NCBI GenBank assembly: GCA_902770735.1
Contig: CACXUB010000009.1
Coordinates: 1-39,650 of the forward strand
Length of the DNA: 39,650 nucleotides
DNA from: an uncultured Bacteroidota bacterium
GTDB taxonomy: Bacteria; Bacteroidota; Bacteroidia; Bacteroidales; WCHB1-69
Direction of reading: 5' to 3'
Shown: positions 24,699 to 33,158 of the stretch, piece by piece
Numbering within the stretch: the first letter of the stretch is position 1
How the letters are laid out: each line of letters opens with the position of its first letter
Made by a program: the position numbers and the translations under genes
The notes under the pieces: model-generated
The model's input: only the letters and a program-made list of their open reading frames with translations
Database searches by the model: none
Told to the model about the DNA's origin: nothing

Positions 24699-25421
24699 CT
24701 AACATATTGTGAGATATGGCTTTACAAGCTCCAGATACGCTTGTGTGTAATGCAATTCCGAATCACGGATATCGAGATAGTTTTCTTTTTCCGGAAAAAT
24801 ATTGCGACAATATTCGCGCACCACACGGAAAATCGGCTTGTTCGAAGTAGGCCGGATATATACTGATTTCCGACAATGCCATTTGCCGATGGTGAGCTGG
24901 TGGAATTCTTCCATCTCTGTGGGAGGCAGAATCAACGCGAAACGACCGTCGGGGGACAGAAGTTTGTCAACTCCGTCCGCCAACTCCTTGAAACTCAGCT
25001 GTCCGTCGCCATGTTTGCTTTGCAACTTGCTCTTATCCTGCGGTTTAAGGTCGCCGTGAAAATAAGGCGGATTAGAGACAATCAAGTCAAAACAATGGCT
25101 ATCCGCTTGATTCACAAATGCTTGCAAACTTATATTCTCAAAATGGAAACAAGATTTTGGAAGAAGCGGGAATCGATCGGCATTTCCGCTTGCTTCAGCA
25201 ATGGAATCAGCATCCACGTCAATACCATAAATTGTTGGAACATTCTGATTCTCAACGAATTTCTGTGCCATGCAAAAAGCGATGACCCCGCAGCCGCAAC
25301 CGATGTCCAAGACTGTTCGGGCGGCTCCGGCTTGCGTAAGCGCTGCCAACAACACGGCGTCCGTCCCGATTTTCAGGGTGCTGCGCTCGTGCTCTAAGTC
25401 AAACTGCTTGAAATGGAACAT
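24699..25421 (-). CDS. trmN6: tRNA1(Val) (adenine37-N6)-methyltransferase-like protein
   Basis: A 240-residue Rossmann-fold SAM methyltransferase. It starts MFHFKQFDLEHERSTLKIGTDAVLL (shown in part: FKQFDLEHE, MKIGTDAVLL-like), typical of the YfiC/TrmN6 family. SAM motif I is VLDIGCGCGVIAF (about 38-50), the acidic loop GIDVDADSIAEA and the amino-methyl catalytic motif SNPPYF (about 112-117). The reaction would be N6 methylation of A37 in a tRNA, with target inferred from the family. It follows manA on the minus strand with a repeat array between, directly before its ATG. The end has no clear terminator. Confidence 0.86.
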   Translation of the reverse strand: MFHFKQFDLEHERSTLKIGTDAVLLAALTQAGAARTVLDIGCGCGVIAFCMAQKFVENQNVPTIYGIDVDADSIAEASGNADRFPLLPKSCFHFENISLQAFVNQADSHCFDLIVSNPPYFHGDLKPQDKSKLQSKHGDGQLSFKELADGVDKLLSPDGRFALILPPTEMEEFHQLTIGKWHCRKSVYIRPTSNKPIFRVVREYCRNIFPEKENYLDIRDSELHYTQAYLELVKPYLTIC

Positions 25422-25476
25422 TGGCTGTTGGCTATTGGCTGTTGGCTGTTAGCTGTTAGCTGTTGGCAGCTAATAG
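25422..25476 (-). repeat. 7-nt repeat array, unit GCCAACA/GCTAACA, abutting the trmN6 ATG
   Basis: Seven to eight imperfect copies of the GCTRTTRG family, read on the minus strand as AGCCAACAGCTAACAG. They end right at the trmN6 ATG (25421) and begin 8 bp after the manA stop. Confidence 0.88.
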
Positions 25477-25483
25477 TCAGGAA

Positions 25484-26467
25484 TTACGAACAATAAACCT
25501 CTAACAGTTTCGCCTTGGGATCAGGAATGATTTGCAGCTGTTCGATTTCGGCGGGCACGAGCACCAGTTCGCCGGTTTCCAACCGCTCCTTGAAATCGCC
25601 AGAGACTAAAAACGCACTGCCTTCCAAGCAGATATAGATGATGAACGAGTCCAGATTGACCAAGGACTTCTGCACCTGCATATCCATTTCCAGCAGGTTG
25701 GTATTGAAGTAGGGCGAGTGAACAAGCGTAACAGTTTTGTTCATCTCATGTTGGTAATGCACTTGGAAATCATCCAGGTTCTTCTCGGAATGGATGGCCT
25801 CGAAAGCCTCCTCAGTATGCAGTTCCCGACTGTTGCCTTCGTCATCCACGCGATTCCAGTCGTAGATGCGGAAGGTGATGTCGGAGGGTTGCTGAATTTC
25901 GGCGAGCAGCACACCTTTGCCGATGGCGTGCACTGTGCCGGCAGGAATCATGAAGGTGTCGCCGGACTGTACGGGATAGAACTTGAGATACTCTTCCAGC
26001 GTGCCTCCCTCTACGGCATCCAAATATTGCTGAGCTGTAATCTTCTGATTAAAACCGACATACAACCCTGCGCCTTCGTCCGCTTGAATCACATGCCACA
26101 TTTCGGTCTTGCCATTCTGTCCGTAGTGTTCCTGCGCGAATTCATCGTCGGGGTGCACTTGCACGGAGAGATTGTCCTGCGCGTCGATGAATTTGACGAG
26201 CAGCGGGAATCCGAGACCGTATTTCTCGTAATTTTTCTCGCCCACGAGGTCGGTGAGGTAAATTTCCAACAATTCGTTGAGGTTGTTCTCGGCGAGAAAA
26301 CCGTTGGCCACGACAGATTCATCGTCAATGATGCCAGAGAGTTCCCAACTTTCGCCGCAATTCTTCAGCGGGCTGATTTTATGTTTCAGGATAGTTTCGA
26401 TCTTGTTGCCGCCCCAGATTTTTTCTTTCAGAATGGGCGTGAATTTCAAGGGGTATAACGTTGCCAT
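25484..26467 (-). CDS. manA: mannose-6-phosphate isomerase, class I type
   Basis: A 327-residue cupin-type Zn isomerase interconverting fructose-6-P and mannose-6-P, supplying GDP-mannose. Key segments: EKIWGG, ESWELSG, SVQVHPDDEFA, EMWHVI, PAGTVHAIGKGVLLAEIQQPSD (in pieces) and FRIYDWNR. These hold the Zn ligands (Gln/His in VQVHP, Glu in EMWHV, His in GTVHAI). Length fits the short Firmicutes/Bacteroidota class. It is 4 bp after the upstream unknown secreted protein gene on the minus strand, so probably co-transcribed. Confidence 0.95.
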   Translation of the reverse strand: MATLYPLKFTPILKEKIWGGNKIETILKHKISPLKNCGESWELSGIIDDESVVANGFLAENNLNELLEIYLTDLVGEKNYEKYGLGFPLLVKFIDAQDNLSVQVHPDDEFAQEHYGQNGKTEMWHVIQADEGAGLYVGFNQKITAQQYLDAVEGGTLEEYLKFYPVQSGDTFMIPAGTVHAIGKGVLLAEIQQPSDITFRIYDWNRVDDEGNSRELHTEEAFEAIHSEKNLDDFQVHYQHEMNKTVTLVHSPYFNTNLLEMDMQVQKSLVNLDSFIIYICLEGSAFLVSGDFKERLETGELVLVPAEIEQLQIIPDPKAKLLEVYCS

Positions 26468-26471
26468 ATTG

Positions 26472-27428
26472 TTATTGTACGGAATAGTAGTTTCGGTTTT
26501 TATGCTGGTAGTTGGGCCGCACTTTGTCGGGGTTGGAGCCGCGCACGTCCTTCAGGAACACCCATTTGCCGTCCTCTTCGACAAATCCCTGGTTCAGACT
26601 GGATTCCGGCACCATGTAGGCCGGCACGTTCTTCATGGACTCGTCCATCGGAATCAGTTCCTCAAAGATGATCATGTCGCAACGCTGCCGTTTGTAGTCG
26701 TAGCTATGGGTTTTGGGATTGTATTTGCCCGTGCTGACGAGGAATTCCTGATTGTCGTAGTTGAGGTACAAGGTGGCGTTTTTGGAATATTCGAAGATGA
26801 CCCGAGCCACCTTTTCGGTGTAGTTTTTGAAGACCCGACCGCCGAAAATCGGAGTCATATCCTTGTTAAAATGCAGAATCTCAATAAGTTTCTGATTGGT
26901 AAACAGGTTGTTGCCGTTCCACCCGAGAAGCGTGTAGTAAGTGGTGTTCTTGTCCTTGACGGGAATGAGCCTGTAATAGACCGCGCCGTACCAGCGGTTG
27001 TGGTTGCCGACCAGCGTTTTGGGATAGTCGATGTTCTGGCGTTTGTCGTAGAGCGGGTAGAGGACGTGTTTTTTGCGGGCGTCGTTATAGACATGGATGA
27101 AGCCGAAATTCTCGATGTCGTAGTTGTTTTTCACCACATACCAGGTGAAAATCTTGAAAACATTGTCGGGAGAGGCCAGCACGCTGAAGTTTTTGACGGA
27201 ATCCCAGGTGAATTTGAAGGCGTCGGGCATTTGCAGAACCTCTTCCAGGAGGGTCATGAAATCCTCGTTGAGGGCGAGCCTTGCGGTCTCGTCGGATTCA
27301 GCCATCACTTGGTCGCGCAGGTGGCAGAGACTGTCCTCCCACATACGGAAATCGGCCTTCTTTTGGGGGAAAGCCGCCGTCCAGCAGAGCAGGACCATTG
27401 CCGATATGACCAAAACGCGTTTGAACAT
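26472..27428 (-). CDS. conserved exported protein of unknown function
   Basis: A 318-residue protein that I do not recognise. A signal peptide (LVISAMVLLCWTAAFPQ) precedes a soluble domain with aromatic and YDKRQN/PKTLVGNHNRWYG segments, KYNPKTHSYDYKRQRCDMIIFEELIP and C-terminal PDKVRPNYQHKNRNYYSVQ. No cysteine-rich or enzyme motif is seen. Similar single-domain exported proteins occur in other Bacteroidales, by my recollection. It is the first gene of a minus-strand unit with manA (4 bp apart), and its TATTTTTG box is divergent from the ClC gene promoter. Confidence 0.75.
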   Translation of the reverse strand: MFKRVLVISAMVLLCWTAAFPQKKADFRMWEDSLCHLRDQVMAESDETARLALNEDFMTLLEEVLQMPDAFKFTWDSVKNFSVLASPDNVFKIFTWYVVKNNYDIENFGFIHVYNDARKKHVLYPLYDKRQNIDYPKTLVGNHNRWYGAVYYRLIPVKDKNTTYYTLLGWNGNNLFTNQKLIEILHFNKDMTPIFGGRVFKNYTEKVARVIFEYSKNATLYLNYDNQEFLVSTGKYNPKTHSYDYKRQRCDMIIFEELIPMDESMKNVPAYMVPESSLNQGFVEEDGKWVFLKDVRGSNPDKVRPNYQHKNRNYYSVQ

Positions 27429-27442
27429 CTTGAAACAAACGG

Positions 27443-27450
27443 CAAAAATA
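27443..27450 (-). promoter_or_regulatory. -7 box TATTTTTG of the exported protein-manA unit
   Basis: TATTTTTG followed by GCCG on the minus strand, 15 bp before the ATG at 27428. Divergent with the ClC promoter 31 bp away. Confidence 0.55.
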
Positions 27451-27481
27451 CAAAATATATTGCACCATATCGAAAATTATG

Positions 27482-27489
27482 TACATTTG
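27482..27489 (+). promoter_or_regulatory. promoter of the ClC gene, -7 box TACATTTG
   Basis: TACATTTG followed by CCGC, with ATTG exactly 19 bp upstream (27459-27462). It ends 18 bp before the ATG. Confidence 0.7.
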
Positions 27490-27507
27490 CCGCTTTGAGT
27501 TTCCGAT

Positions 27508-29295
27508 ATGAAAAACAGGAGGTTTCTATATTTCGTCGCCCGTTGCAGGCGGTTCTTCAAGCGGCACTTCAAGGACAAGACCATGGTGCTGATTCTCAGT
27601 GTGTTAATCGGCATATTGGGGGCAACCGCGGCCATCATCATCAAGAACTTGCTGCACTTCACCACCCGTCTGCTGAGCGAGGCGTTCCCTGTGGCCGACA
27701 TCAACTATCTCTACCTGATTTTCCCGCCCATCGGCATTTTCCTGACGCTCCTGTTCGTGCGGCGCGTGGTGCGCGACAACCTCAGCCATGGTGTGAGCAT
27801 CGTGCTGAAGTCCATCTGCAAGAGTGACGGCATGTTGCGTTTCCACAACGTCTATTCCTCCATGGTGGCGAGTGCCATCACCGTCGGGTTCGGCGGTTCC
27901 GTGGGATTGGAGGCGCCCATCGTGCTCACCGGCAGCGCCATCGGCTCGAACGTGGCGCGGTTCTTCCATCTTAACACGCGGCAAACCACCCTGTTGTTAG
28001 CGTGCGGCTCCACGGCTGCCATGGCCGCCATCTTCAAGGCCCCCATCGCTGCCTTGGTCTTCACCTTCGAAGTGTTGATGCTCGACCTCACCAGCAGCGC
28101 CATCCTTCCGCTGCTGCTCTCCGCCGCCACCGGCACGGTGATGTCCGTGCTCTTCCTCGGCCAAGACGTGATGTTCACCGTTGACACCACGCAAGGCTTT
28201 TCCGTGGGCAACATCCCGTTCTACATCATCCTAGGCGCACTCAGCGGATTCATCTCCGTCTATTTCCTGCGTATGTCCCGCTGGATCGAAAAACAGATGC
28301 GGCGGATCAAAAAGATCTATGTGCGCGCGCTGGTCGGTTCATTGGCTCTGTGCCTGCTCATCTACCTGTTCCCGGCATTCTACGGCGAAGGCTACAACAA
28401 CATCAACGACCTGCTGCACGGAGAGTGGATTTCCGTCTTCAACAATTCCCCGTTGCTGGATCTTATGGGGCATGAAGGCTTGTTGATCCTGGCGGTCATC
28501 GGAATCGTCTTGATGAAGGTTTTTGCCACCACATTCACCACGACGGCCGGCGGCGTGGGCGGCGTGTTCGCCCCCACCCTGTTCATCGGCGCGTTCACCG
28601 GCTTCCTTGTGGCGCACGTCTCGCACGTCTTCCTCGGCATTGACCTGCCCTATGTCAACTTCGTCCTCGCGGGCATGGCCGGCGTGATGACCGGCGTGAT
28701 GCAGGCTCCGCTCACCGCCATGTTCCTGATCGCCGAATCCTCAACGGGTTACACGCTCCTGATCCCGCTGATGGTCACCGCCGCCTGCTCCTACCTCTGC
28801 GTCAACCTTTTCGAGAAATACTCCGTCTATACTCAACCGCTGGCCGAAAAAGACAACCTGCGGACCCACAACAAAGACAAATATGCCCTGCGCAAACTGC
28901 CCTGGCACCAAACCATCGACACCAACATCCTCACCATACCCGTGCACAGCACCCTGCGCACCTACACCGACGTGATCGCCCACTGCAAGCGCAACCTCTT
29001 CGTGGTCATCGACGAAAACAACCTCTTCTCCGGACTGCTCGTGATGGACAACCACCGCGACGTCATCTTCAAGCAGGAACTGTACGACAAAATACACGTC
29101 GAAGACCTGATGATCGAACCCGACGAATTCATCTACGACGACGACACCGCCGCGATGGTGCTGGAAAAGTTCAAACGCACCGGCAACTTCAACATGCCGG
29201 TCATCACCCGCGACCGAAAATACATCGGATTCGTCTCCAAAGCAAAGTTCCTGTCTGAATATCAAATATTTATCGCAGACAACTCGGAAGACTGA
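27508..29295 (+). CDS. ClC-family chloride channel/transporter with C-terminal CBS pair
   Basis: A 595-residue homodimeric anion channel or exchanger. The ClC core (about 25-440) has GFGGSVGLEAPIVLTGSAIGSN, where the usual GREGP gate motif is GLEAP and the gating Glu is E135; TTAGGVGGVFAPTLFIGAFTG and a further GVMTGVMQAPLTAMFLI helix. The last ~110 residues form two CBS motifs (KRNLFVVIDENN, and VLEKFKRTGNFNMPVITRDRKYIGFV in pieces), which may bind nucleotides. Role: Cl-/H+ handling in acid response or volume control; mechanism not decided. Divergent from the minus-strand gene at 27428, with its own promoter. A repeat array separates it from rfbC. Confidence 0.93.
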   Translation: MKNRRFLYFVARCRRFFKRHFKDKTMVLILSVLIGILGATAAIIIKNLLHFTTRLLSEAFPVADINYLYLIFPPIGIFLTLLFVRRVVRDNLSHGVSIVLKSICKSDGMLRFHNVYSSMVASAITVGFGGSVGLEAPIVLTGSAIGSNVARFFHLNTRQTTLLLACGSTAAMAAIFKAPIAALVFTFEVLMLDLTSSAILPLLLSAATGTVMSVLFLGQDVMFTVDTTQGFSVGNIPFYIILGALSGFISVYFLRMSRWIEKQMRRIKKIYVRALVGSLALCLLIYLFPAFYGEGYNNINDLLHGEWISVFNNSPLLDLMGHEGLLILAVIGIVLMKVFATTFTTTAGGVGGVFAPTLFIGAFTGFLVAHVSHVFLGIDLPYVNFVLAGMAGVMTGVMQAPLTAMFLIAESSTGYTLLIPLMVTAACSYLCVNLFEKYSVYTQPLAEKDNLRTHNKDKYALRKLPWHQTIDTNILTIPVHSTLRTYTDVIAHCKRNLFVVIDENNLFSGLLVMDNHRDVIFKQELYDKIHVEDLMIEPDEFIYDDDTAAMVLEKFKRTGNFNMPVITRDRKYIGFVSKAKFLSEYQIFIADNSED

Positions 29296-29298
29296 TTC

Positions 29299-29336
29299 AA
29301 TTAAGAATTAAGAATGTAGAATTAAGAATGTAGAAT
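29299..29336 (+). repeat. 7-nt tandem repeat array, unit AATTAAG/AATGTAG
   Basis: Five units (AATTAAG, AATTAAG, AATGTAG, AATTAAG, AATGTAG) just after the ClC stop. A separate array with another unit follows 50 bp later. Confidence 0.85.
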
Positions 29337-29387
29337 ATATTGAATGTCTAAATACCGACTTCTAATACCTAATAACTAACAACTTGG

Positions 29388-29415
29388 CCCTAATCCCTAT
29401 TCCCTAATCCCTAAA
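29388..29415 (+). repeat. telomere-like 7-nt repeat array, unit CCCTAAT
   Basis: CCCTAAT, CCCTATT, CCCTAAT, CCCTAAA, ending 3 bp before the rfbC ATG. This resembles eukaryotic telomere DNA (CCCTAAA). Confidence 0.85.
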
Positions 29416-29418
29416 CAA

Positions 29419-29973
29419 ATGGAAACGACCAAAACGTCAATAGACGGATTATTAATCATTGAACCGACGGTTTTCAAGGATGACCGCGGGTATTTTTTCG
29501 AGAGTTATAACGAACAACGATTCAAAGAGTTGGGCGTGCTGGACGATTTCGTTCAGGACAACCAGTCGTGTTCGCAGAAGGGAGTGGTGCGCGGACTGCA
29601 CTTCCAGAAGCCGCCATACGCGCAGGCCAAACTCGTACGCGTGTTGCGCGGCGCGGTGCTCGATTTCGCGGTGGATATCCGCAAAGGCAGTCCCACCTAC
29701 GGAAAGTACGAGTCCGTGCTGCTCACCGCCGACAACTTCCGGCAGTTCTACCTGCCTGCCGGCTTCGCGCATGGTTTCGCCGCCCTGGAGGACAACACCG
29801 TCTTCGCCTACAAGTGCTCCAACTTCTACAACAAAGCTTCCGAAGGCTGTATCCTGTTCAACGACAAGGATTTGAATATAGACTGGCGCGTGGAAAATCC
29901 CATCACATCCGAGAAAGATCTACTCGGCGAACGATTTGCCACTTTCGACTCCCCGTTTGTTTTTGAAAAGTAG
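29419..29973 (+). CDS. rfbC: dTDP-4-dehydrorhamnose 3,5-epimerase
   Basis: A 184-residue RmlC-type cupin enzyme epimerising dTDP-4-keto-6-deoxyglucose on the way to dTDP-L-rhamnose for LPS or capsule. It has KDDRGYFFESYN, QDNQSCSQKGVVRGLHFQ with catalytic His61, VVRGLH, LDFAVDIRKGSPTYGKY, YLPAGFAHGFAAL and a C-terminal RVENPITSEKD. The other rml genes are not adjacent. It starts at an ATG 3 bp after a CCCTAAT array. Confidence 0.95.
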   Translation: METTKTSIDGLLIIEPTVFKDDRGYFFESYNEQRFKELGVLDDFVQDNQSCSQKGVVRGLHFQKPPYAQAKLVRVLRGAVLDFAVDIRKGSPTYGKYESVLLTADNFRQFYLPAGFAHGFAALEDNTVFAYKCSNFYNKASEGCILFNDKDLNIDWRVENPITSEKDLLGERFATFDSPFVFEK

Positions 29974-30037
29974 AAATCGCGCCACTTTGTTGTATATCCA
30001 TAACTTCTCATAAACTTTGGAATTAAAACATCAAGCA

Positions 30038-31372
30038 ATGAAAATAACTCTGAAACTGACCCTTTTGTGGTTTTTTGTCATGGTTTTCGCCGGTGCGCAG
30101 GCACAGGTCGTCACCGACTTTGATGAGCTTTATGCACAGGAATTGCTCAAGCCCGGCACTCCCGCCCCTGATTTCCAACTCCAAACTCCCAATGGCAAAA
30201 TATTGAAATTCAGTGAGTTTGCCAAAGGAAAAATTGTTGTCCTCGACTTTTGGGCCTCTTGGTGTCCCGATTGCCGGAAGGATCTTCCCGAAATCATCCG
30301 CCTTTACAACCAATTCCACGAGATTGGGGTGGAATTTCTCGGGGTCTCCTTCGATACGGACAAGGAAAAATGGACGGAATACATTGCCAAATCGGGTGTG
30401 CCTTACCCGCAGGTGAGCGAGTTGAAACGGATGAACAACTCGGAGGTGGCCAAAGCATACGGTGTGAAATGGATTCCTTCTATTTACCTTATTCAGGATG
30501 GTAAAGTGCTGGTCGGTACGGTTTTATCATACAAAATTGAAGATCTGCTGAACAGACTCGATTCAAGACGCATTGGTAATTATTTTTCTATGTTGCATGG
30601 GGGTGGTGTCGTTGATACGATTTCCATTGATGGCAGCAAGGGCAAGCTGTGGGCTGAATCGTATAAGCCATACCTTGATCCTGGTCAACGTTGCGATTTG
30701 GTGATTATGTGCCATGGGCTGAACTGCGACCACGATTTTCAACTGATGCGAAGTATTGAAACACGGTTAAGGGAAGAGGGCTTTGCCACGCTAACGTTCG
30801 ATTTCAACGGACACGGCAAGAGCGATGGAAAGTTTTCTGAAATGACCATCCCGAACGAAATGGAGGATCTGGAACAGGTGCTCGCTTACGCGCAGGATCT
30901 GCGTTATGTGCGGAATATCGCGTTAGTGGGTCACTCGCAAGGCGCGATCGTGGCGGCGATGGTGGCGGGAAATCATCCTGAGGACATCAAGGCGGTGGTG
31001 GCGTTGGCGCCGGCCTCCTCGGTGCGCGACGACATCGCCCGCGGCAACCTCTTCGGCATCGAGTTCAACCCGCTCGATCCGCCCGACAGCCTCGTGCTGG
31101 CCAACGGCATCGCCATCGGCAGACGGTATCTCAAAACCGCCCTGCATTTGCCCATTTTTGAAACATCAGCCAAATATCAAGGCAGCGCCTGCGTCATCCA
31201 AGGCAACGGCGACCGCCTCGTGCCCTTCACCTGCGGCGAACGTTTCCACCAAATGTGGGAGAACAGCGAATATTACGAATTGGAGTATTACGACCACAAC
31301 TTCACGAACTGCATCTACCGTCCAGTGGACATCACCGTGGATTACCTGTTGAGAACGTTGAGGCCGAAGTAG
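30038..31372 (+). CDS. exported TlpA-like thioredoxin fused to a feruloyl-esterase-like hydrolase
   Basis: One 444-residue protein with two unrelated enzyme folds. A signal peptide (about 1-23, ending AGAQAQ) precedes a TlpA/ResA-type thioredoxin domain (about 38-170): PGTPAPDFQL, FWASWCPDCRKDL with W75-C-P-D-C79, and cis-Pro147 in WIPSIYL. An alpha/beta hydrolase domain follows (about 195-442): CHGLNCDHDF, FDFNGHGKSDGKF, nucleophile S300 in VGHSQG, D392 in QGNGDRLVP and H420 in YYDHNF. The hydrolase part resembles Est1E/cinnamoyl esterases of rumen bacteria (DDIARGNLFGIEFNP, LPIFETSAKYQG; from memory). It is probably periplasmic. A redox-gated esterase or disulfide-folding helper are possible roles; neither is shown. 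The frame is continuous, so domain joining is not due to a visible frameshift. Confidence 0.85.
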   Translation: MKITLKLTLLWFFVMVFAGAQAQVVTDFDELYAQELLKPGTPAPDFQLQTPNGKILKFSEFAKGKIVVLDFWASWCPDCRKDLPEIIRLYNQFHEIGVEFLGVSFDTDKEKWTEYIAKSGVPYPQVSELKRMNNSEVAKAYGVKWIPSIYLIQDGKVLVGTVLSYKIEDLLNRLDSRRIGNYFSMLHGGGVVDTISIDGSKGKLWAESYKPYLDPGQRCDLVIMCHGLNCDHDFQLMRSIETRLREEGFATLTFDFNGHGKSDGKFSEMTIPNEMEDLEQVLAYAQDLRYVRNIALVGHSQGAIVAAMVAGNHPEDIKAVVALAPASSVRDDIARGNLFGIEFNPLDPPDSLVLANGIAIGRRYLKTALHLPIFETSAKYQGSACVIQGNGDRLVPFTCGERFHQMWENSEYYELEYYDHNFTNCIYRPVDITVDYLLRTLRPK

Positions 31373-31374
31373 GC

Positions 31375-31401
31375 TGGCTGTTGGCTGTTAGCTTTTGGCT
31401 G
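31375..31401 (+). repeat. short GCTGTTGG-type repeat after the fusion gene
   Basis: Three to four imperfect GGCTGTTRG units directly after the stop codon, from the same family as the arrays before rpoD and trmN6. Confidence 0.7.
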
Positions 31402-31430
31402 TGCGCTTGCGAGGAATTAATGCCTTGTTA

Positions 31431-31512
31431 CTATGACTATGACTTAGACTATGACTTAGACTATGACTTAGACTTAAACTTAGACTTAAACTTAGACTAT
31501 GACTTAGACTGA
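31431..31512 (+). repeat. 12-nt tandem repeat array, unit CTATGACTTAGA
   Basis: Six to seven units of 12 nt (two 6-mers CTATGA and CTTAGA, with CTTAAA variants) lie between two convergent genes. No hairpin is evident. Confidence 0.9.
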
Positions 31513-31524
31513 TAGCTACTGCTC

Positions 31525-31562
31525 CTAAACTCTAAACCTTAAACTCTAAACCCTAAACCCTC
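31525..31562. repeat. telomere-like 7-nt array, unit CTAAACC, overlapping a gene end
   Basis: CTAAACT, CTAAACC, TTAAACT, CTAAACC, CTAAACC. Its right end runs into the stop codon and last codons of the minus-strand FAD gene, whose TAG stop (31548-31546) is one of the units. Confidence 0.88.
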
Positions 31563-33117
31563 CACTCAACGCCATTGCGGTTTTCAGGCCGTCGATGGCG
31601 GCGCTCATGATGCCGCCGGCGTAACCGGCACCTTCTCCTATTGGATAAATTCCTAACACAGAGGAAATTCTGTCTTCATTTCGAAGGATACGCACGGGTG
31701 ACGAAGAGCGTGTCTCGACACCTGTCAGCACCGTATCAACATTGGCGATGCCGGGCAGTCGTCGGTCGAGTTGCGGCAACGCCTCCCGGAGCGCATGCAC
31801 AGCATAATCGGGCAGGCAACGGCTGAAATCGCCGTAATAGAGACCATGCGGATAGGACGGGACCACCTTGCGGTGACGCGTGGCGACCTGTCCCTTCAGG
31901 AACTCGCCCACGAGGTTGCCCGGCGCGCGGCCGTCGCCCGCCATGCGAAACGCCAACCGTTCGTATTTCTCCTGATAATCCATGCCGTCCAGCACCGAAC
32001 CGTGCAGGAAATCCTCCGGTAACACGCTCACTAACAGCGCACTGTTGGCATTGGCCTTATCACGTTTGTGTTCGCTCATGCCGTTGGTGACAATCGTCCC
32101 TTCTTCGCTCGCGGAAGCCATCACCGTGCCGCCGGGGCACATGCAAAACGTGTAAACTCCGCGGTTTCCGATATGGACTACGCCCTTGTAAGAGGCTGGA
32201 GGCAAGAGATTTGCGGCGGGACCATACTGCATCCGGTTGATGTCGCGCTGCAAGTGCTCCATGCGCACCCCGATGGAAAACGGCTTGGCCTCCATCAGCA
32301 ATCCCCGCGCATGCAACATGCGGATAGTGTCGCGGGCGGAATGGCCTAATCCAAGCAGCAAATGACTGGTTGTGAATGTTTTACCATCTTGACAATGGAC
32401 AATCACGTTGTCGCCGGCTTTCTCGAACTCATCAAAAAGGGTGTTGAAATGGAATTCGCCACCCAACGACTCAATTTCCATTCGGATGTTCTTCACCACC
32501 TTTGAAAGGTAGTCGGTACCCACATGCGGATTCTGCTGGTAGGTCACCGATTCGGGTGCACCATGCTTATAAAACTCGTTGAGTATAAACTGGTTATATT
32601 CGCTGTTGACGTTAGTGTTGAGTTTACCATCTGAGAAGGTTCCGGCACCGCCCTCGCCGAACTGCACATTCGAGTTGGGGTTCAGCACTTTGGTGTAAAG
32701 GAACTGTTGCACAGACTGTTGCCGCTCTTCAATGCGTTCTCCGCGTTCGATGACGACGGGATGTGCGCCGCAACGGGCGAGATAGAGGGCGGCGAACATG
32801 CCAGCCGGACCGAACCCGACGATTACGGGCGGCAAATCGTGCGTCCAGGCCGGGTAGGAAAGTTCTTGCGCGGGCACGCTTTCCGTTGCATCAGGGCCGT
32901 TCAGAAGACTTTGGTAGCGGTCGGGAAGCGTTACCTCCACCTGGAAATTGTACAGCACGTTGTTCTTCTTCCGCGCATCCACCGACTGGCGCACGATGCG
33001 GAAGCCGTCCAAATCTTCCGTTCGGATGCGGAACTGCTTACAAACCAGATTTTTAATATTCTTTTCGCTCCCGACGGGAATCTTGATGTTGGAAAGTTTG
33101 AGCTGTATCATGTTCAA
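31546..33117 (-). CDS. FAD-dependent oxidoreductase of the COG2509 type
   Basis: A 523-residue flavoprotein. It has an N-terminal ~90-residue extension, then a Rossmann FAD motif VIVGFGPAGMFAALYLARCG with VVIERGE, FGEGGAGTFSDGKLNT (a marker of the family), LLLGLGHSARDT and the C-terminal GIYPIGEGAGYAGGIMSAAIDG FAD-binding segment (here in pieces). COG2509 proteins are uncharacterised FAD-dependent dehydrogenases. The last codons and stop are part of a CTAAACC array. ATG 33117 or 33111 both fit. It is the third gene of a minus-strand unit after the TPR protein (41 bp). Confidence 0.88.
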   Translation of the reverse strand: MNMIQLKLSNIKIPVGSEKNIKNLVCKQFRIRTEDLDGFRIVRQSVDARKKNNVLYNFQVEVTLPDRYQSLLNGPDATESVPAQELSYPAWTHDLPPVIVGFGPAGMFAALYLARCGAHPVVIERGERIEERQQSVQQFLYTKVLNPNSNVQFGEGGAGTFSDGKLNTNVNSEYNQFILNEFYKHGAPESVTYQQNPHVGTDYLSKVVKNIRMEIESLGGEFHFNTLFDEFEKAGDNVIVHCQDGKTFTTSHLLLGLGHSARDTIRMLHARGLLMEAKPFSIGVRMEHLQRDINRMQYGPAANLLPPASYKGVVHIGNRGVYTFCMCPGGTVMASASEEGTIVTNGMSEHKRDKANANSALLVSVLPEDFLHGSVLDGMDYQEKYERLAFRMAGDGRAPGNLVGEFLKGQVATRHRKVVPSYPHGLYYGDFSRCLPDYAVHALREALPQLDRRLPGIANVDTVLTGVETRSSSPVRILRNEDRISSVLGIYPIGEGAGYAGGIMSAAIDGLKTAMALSGGFRV

Positions 33118-33158
33118 AAGTTGACGGAAAAGTCATAAAACGGCGGTGGCATAGTCCA

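Noticed and set aside
31431..31562. Possible CRISPR array
   Set aside because: Units are 6-12 nt with no spacers of 25-40 bp and no Cas genes in the window.
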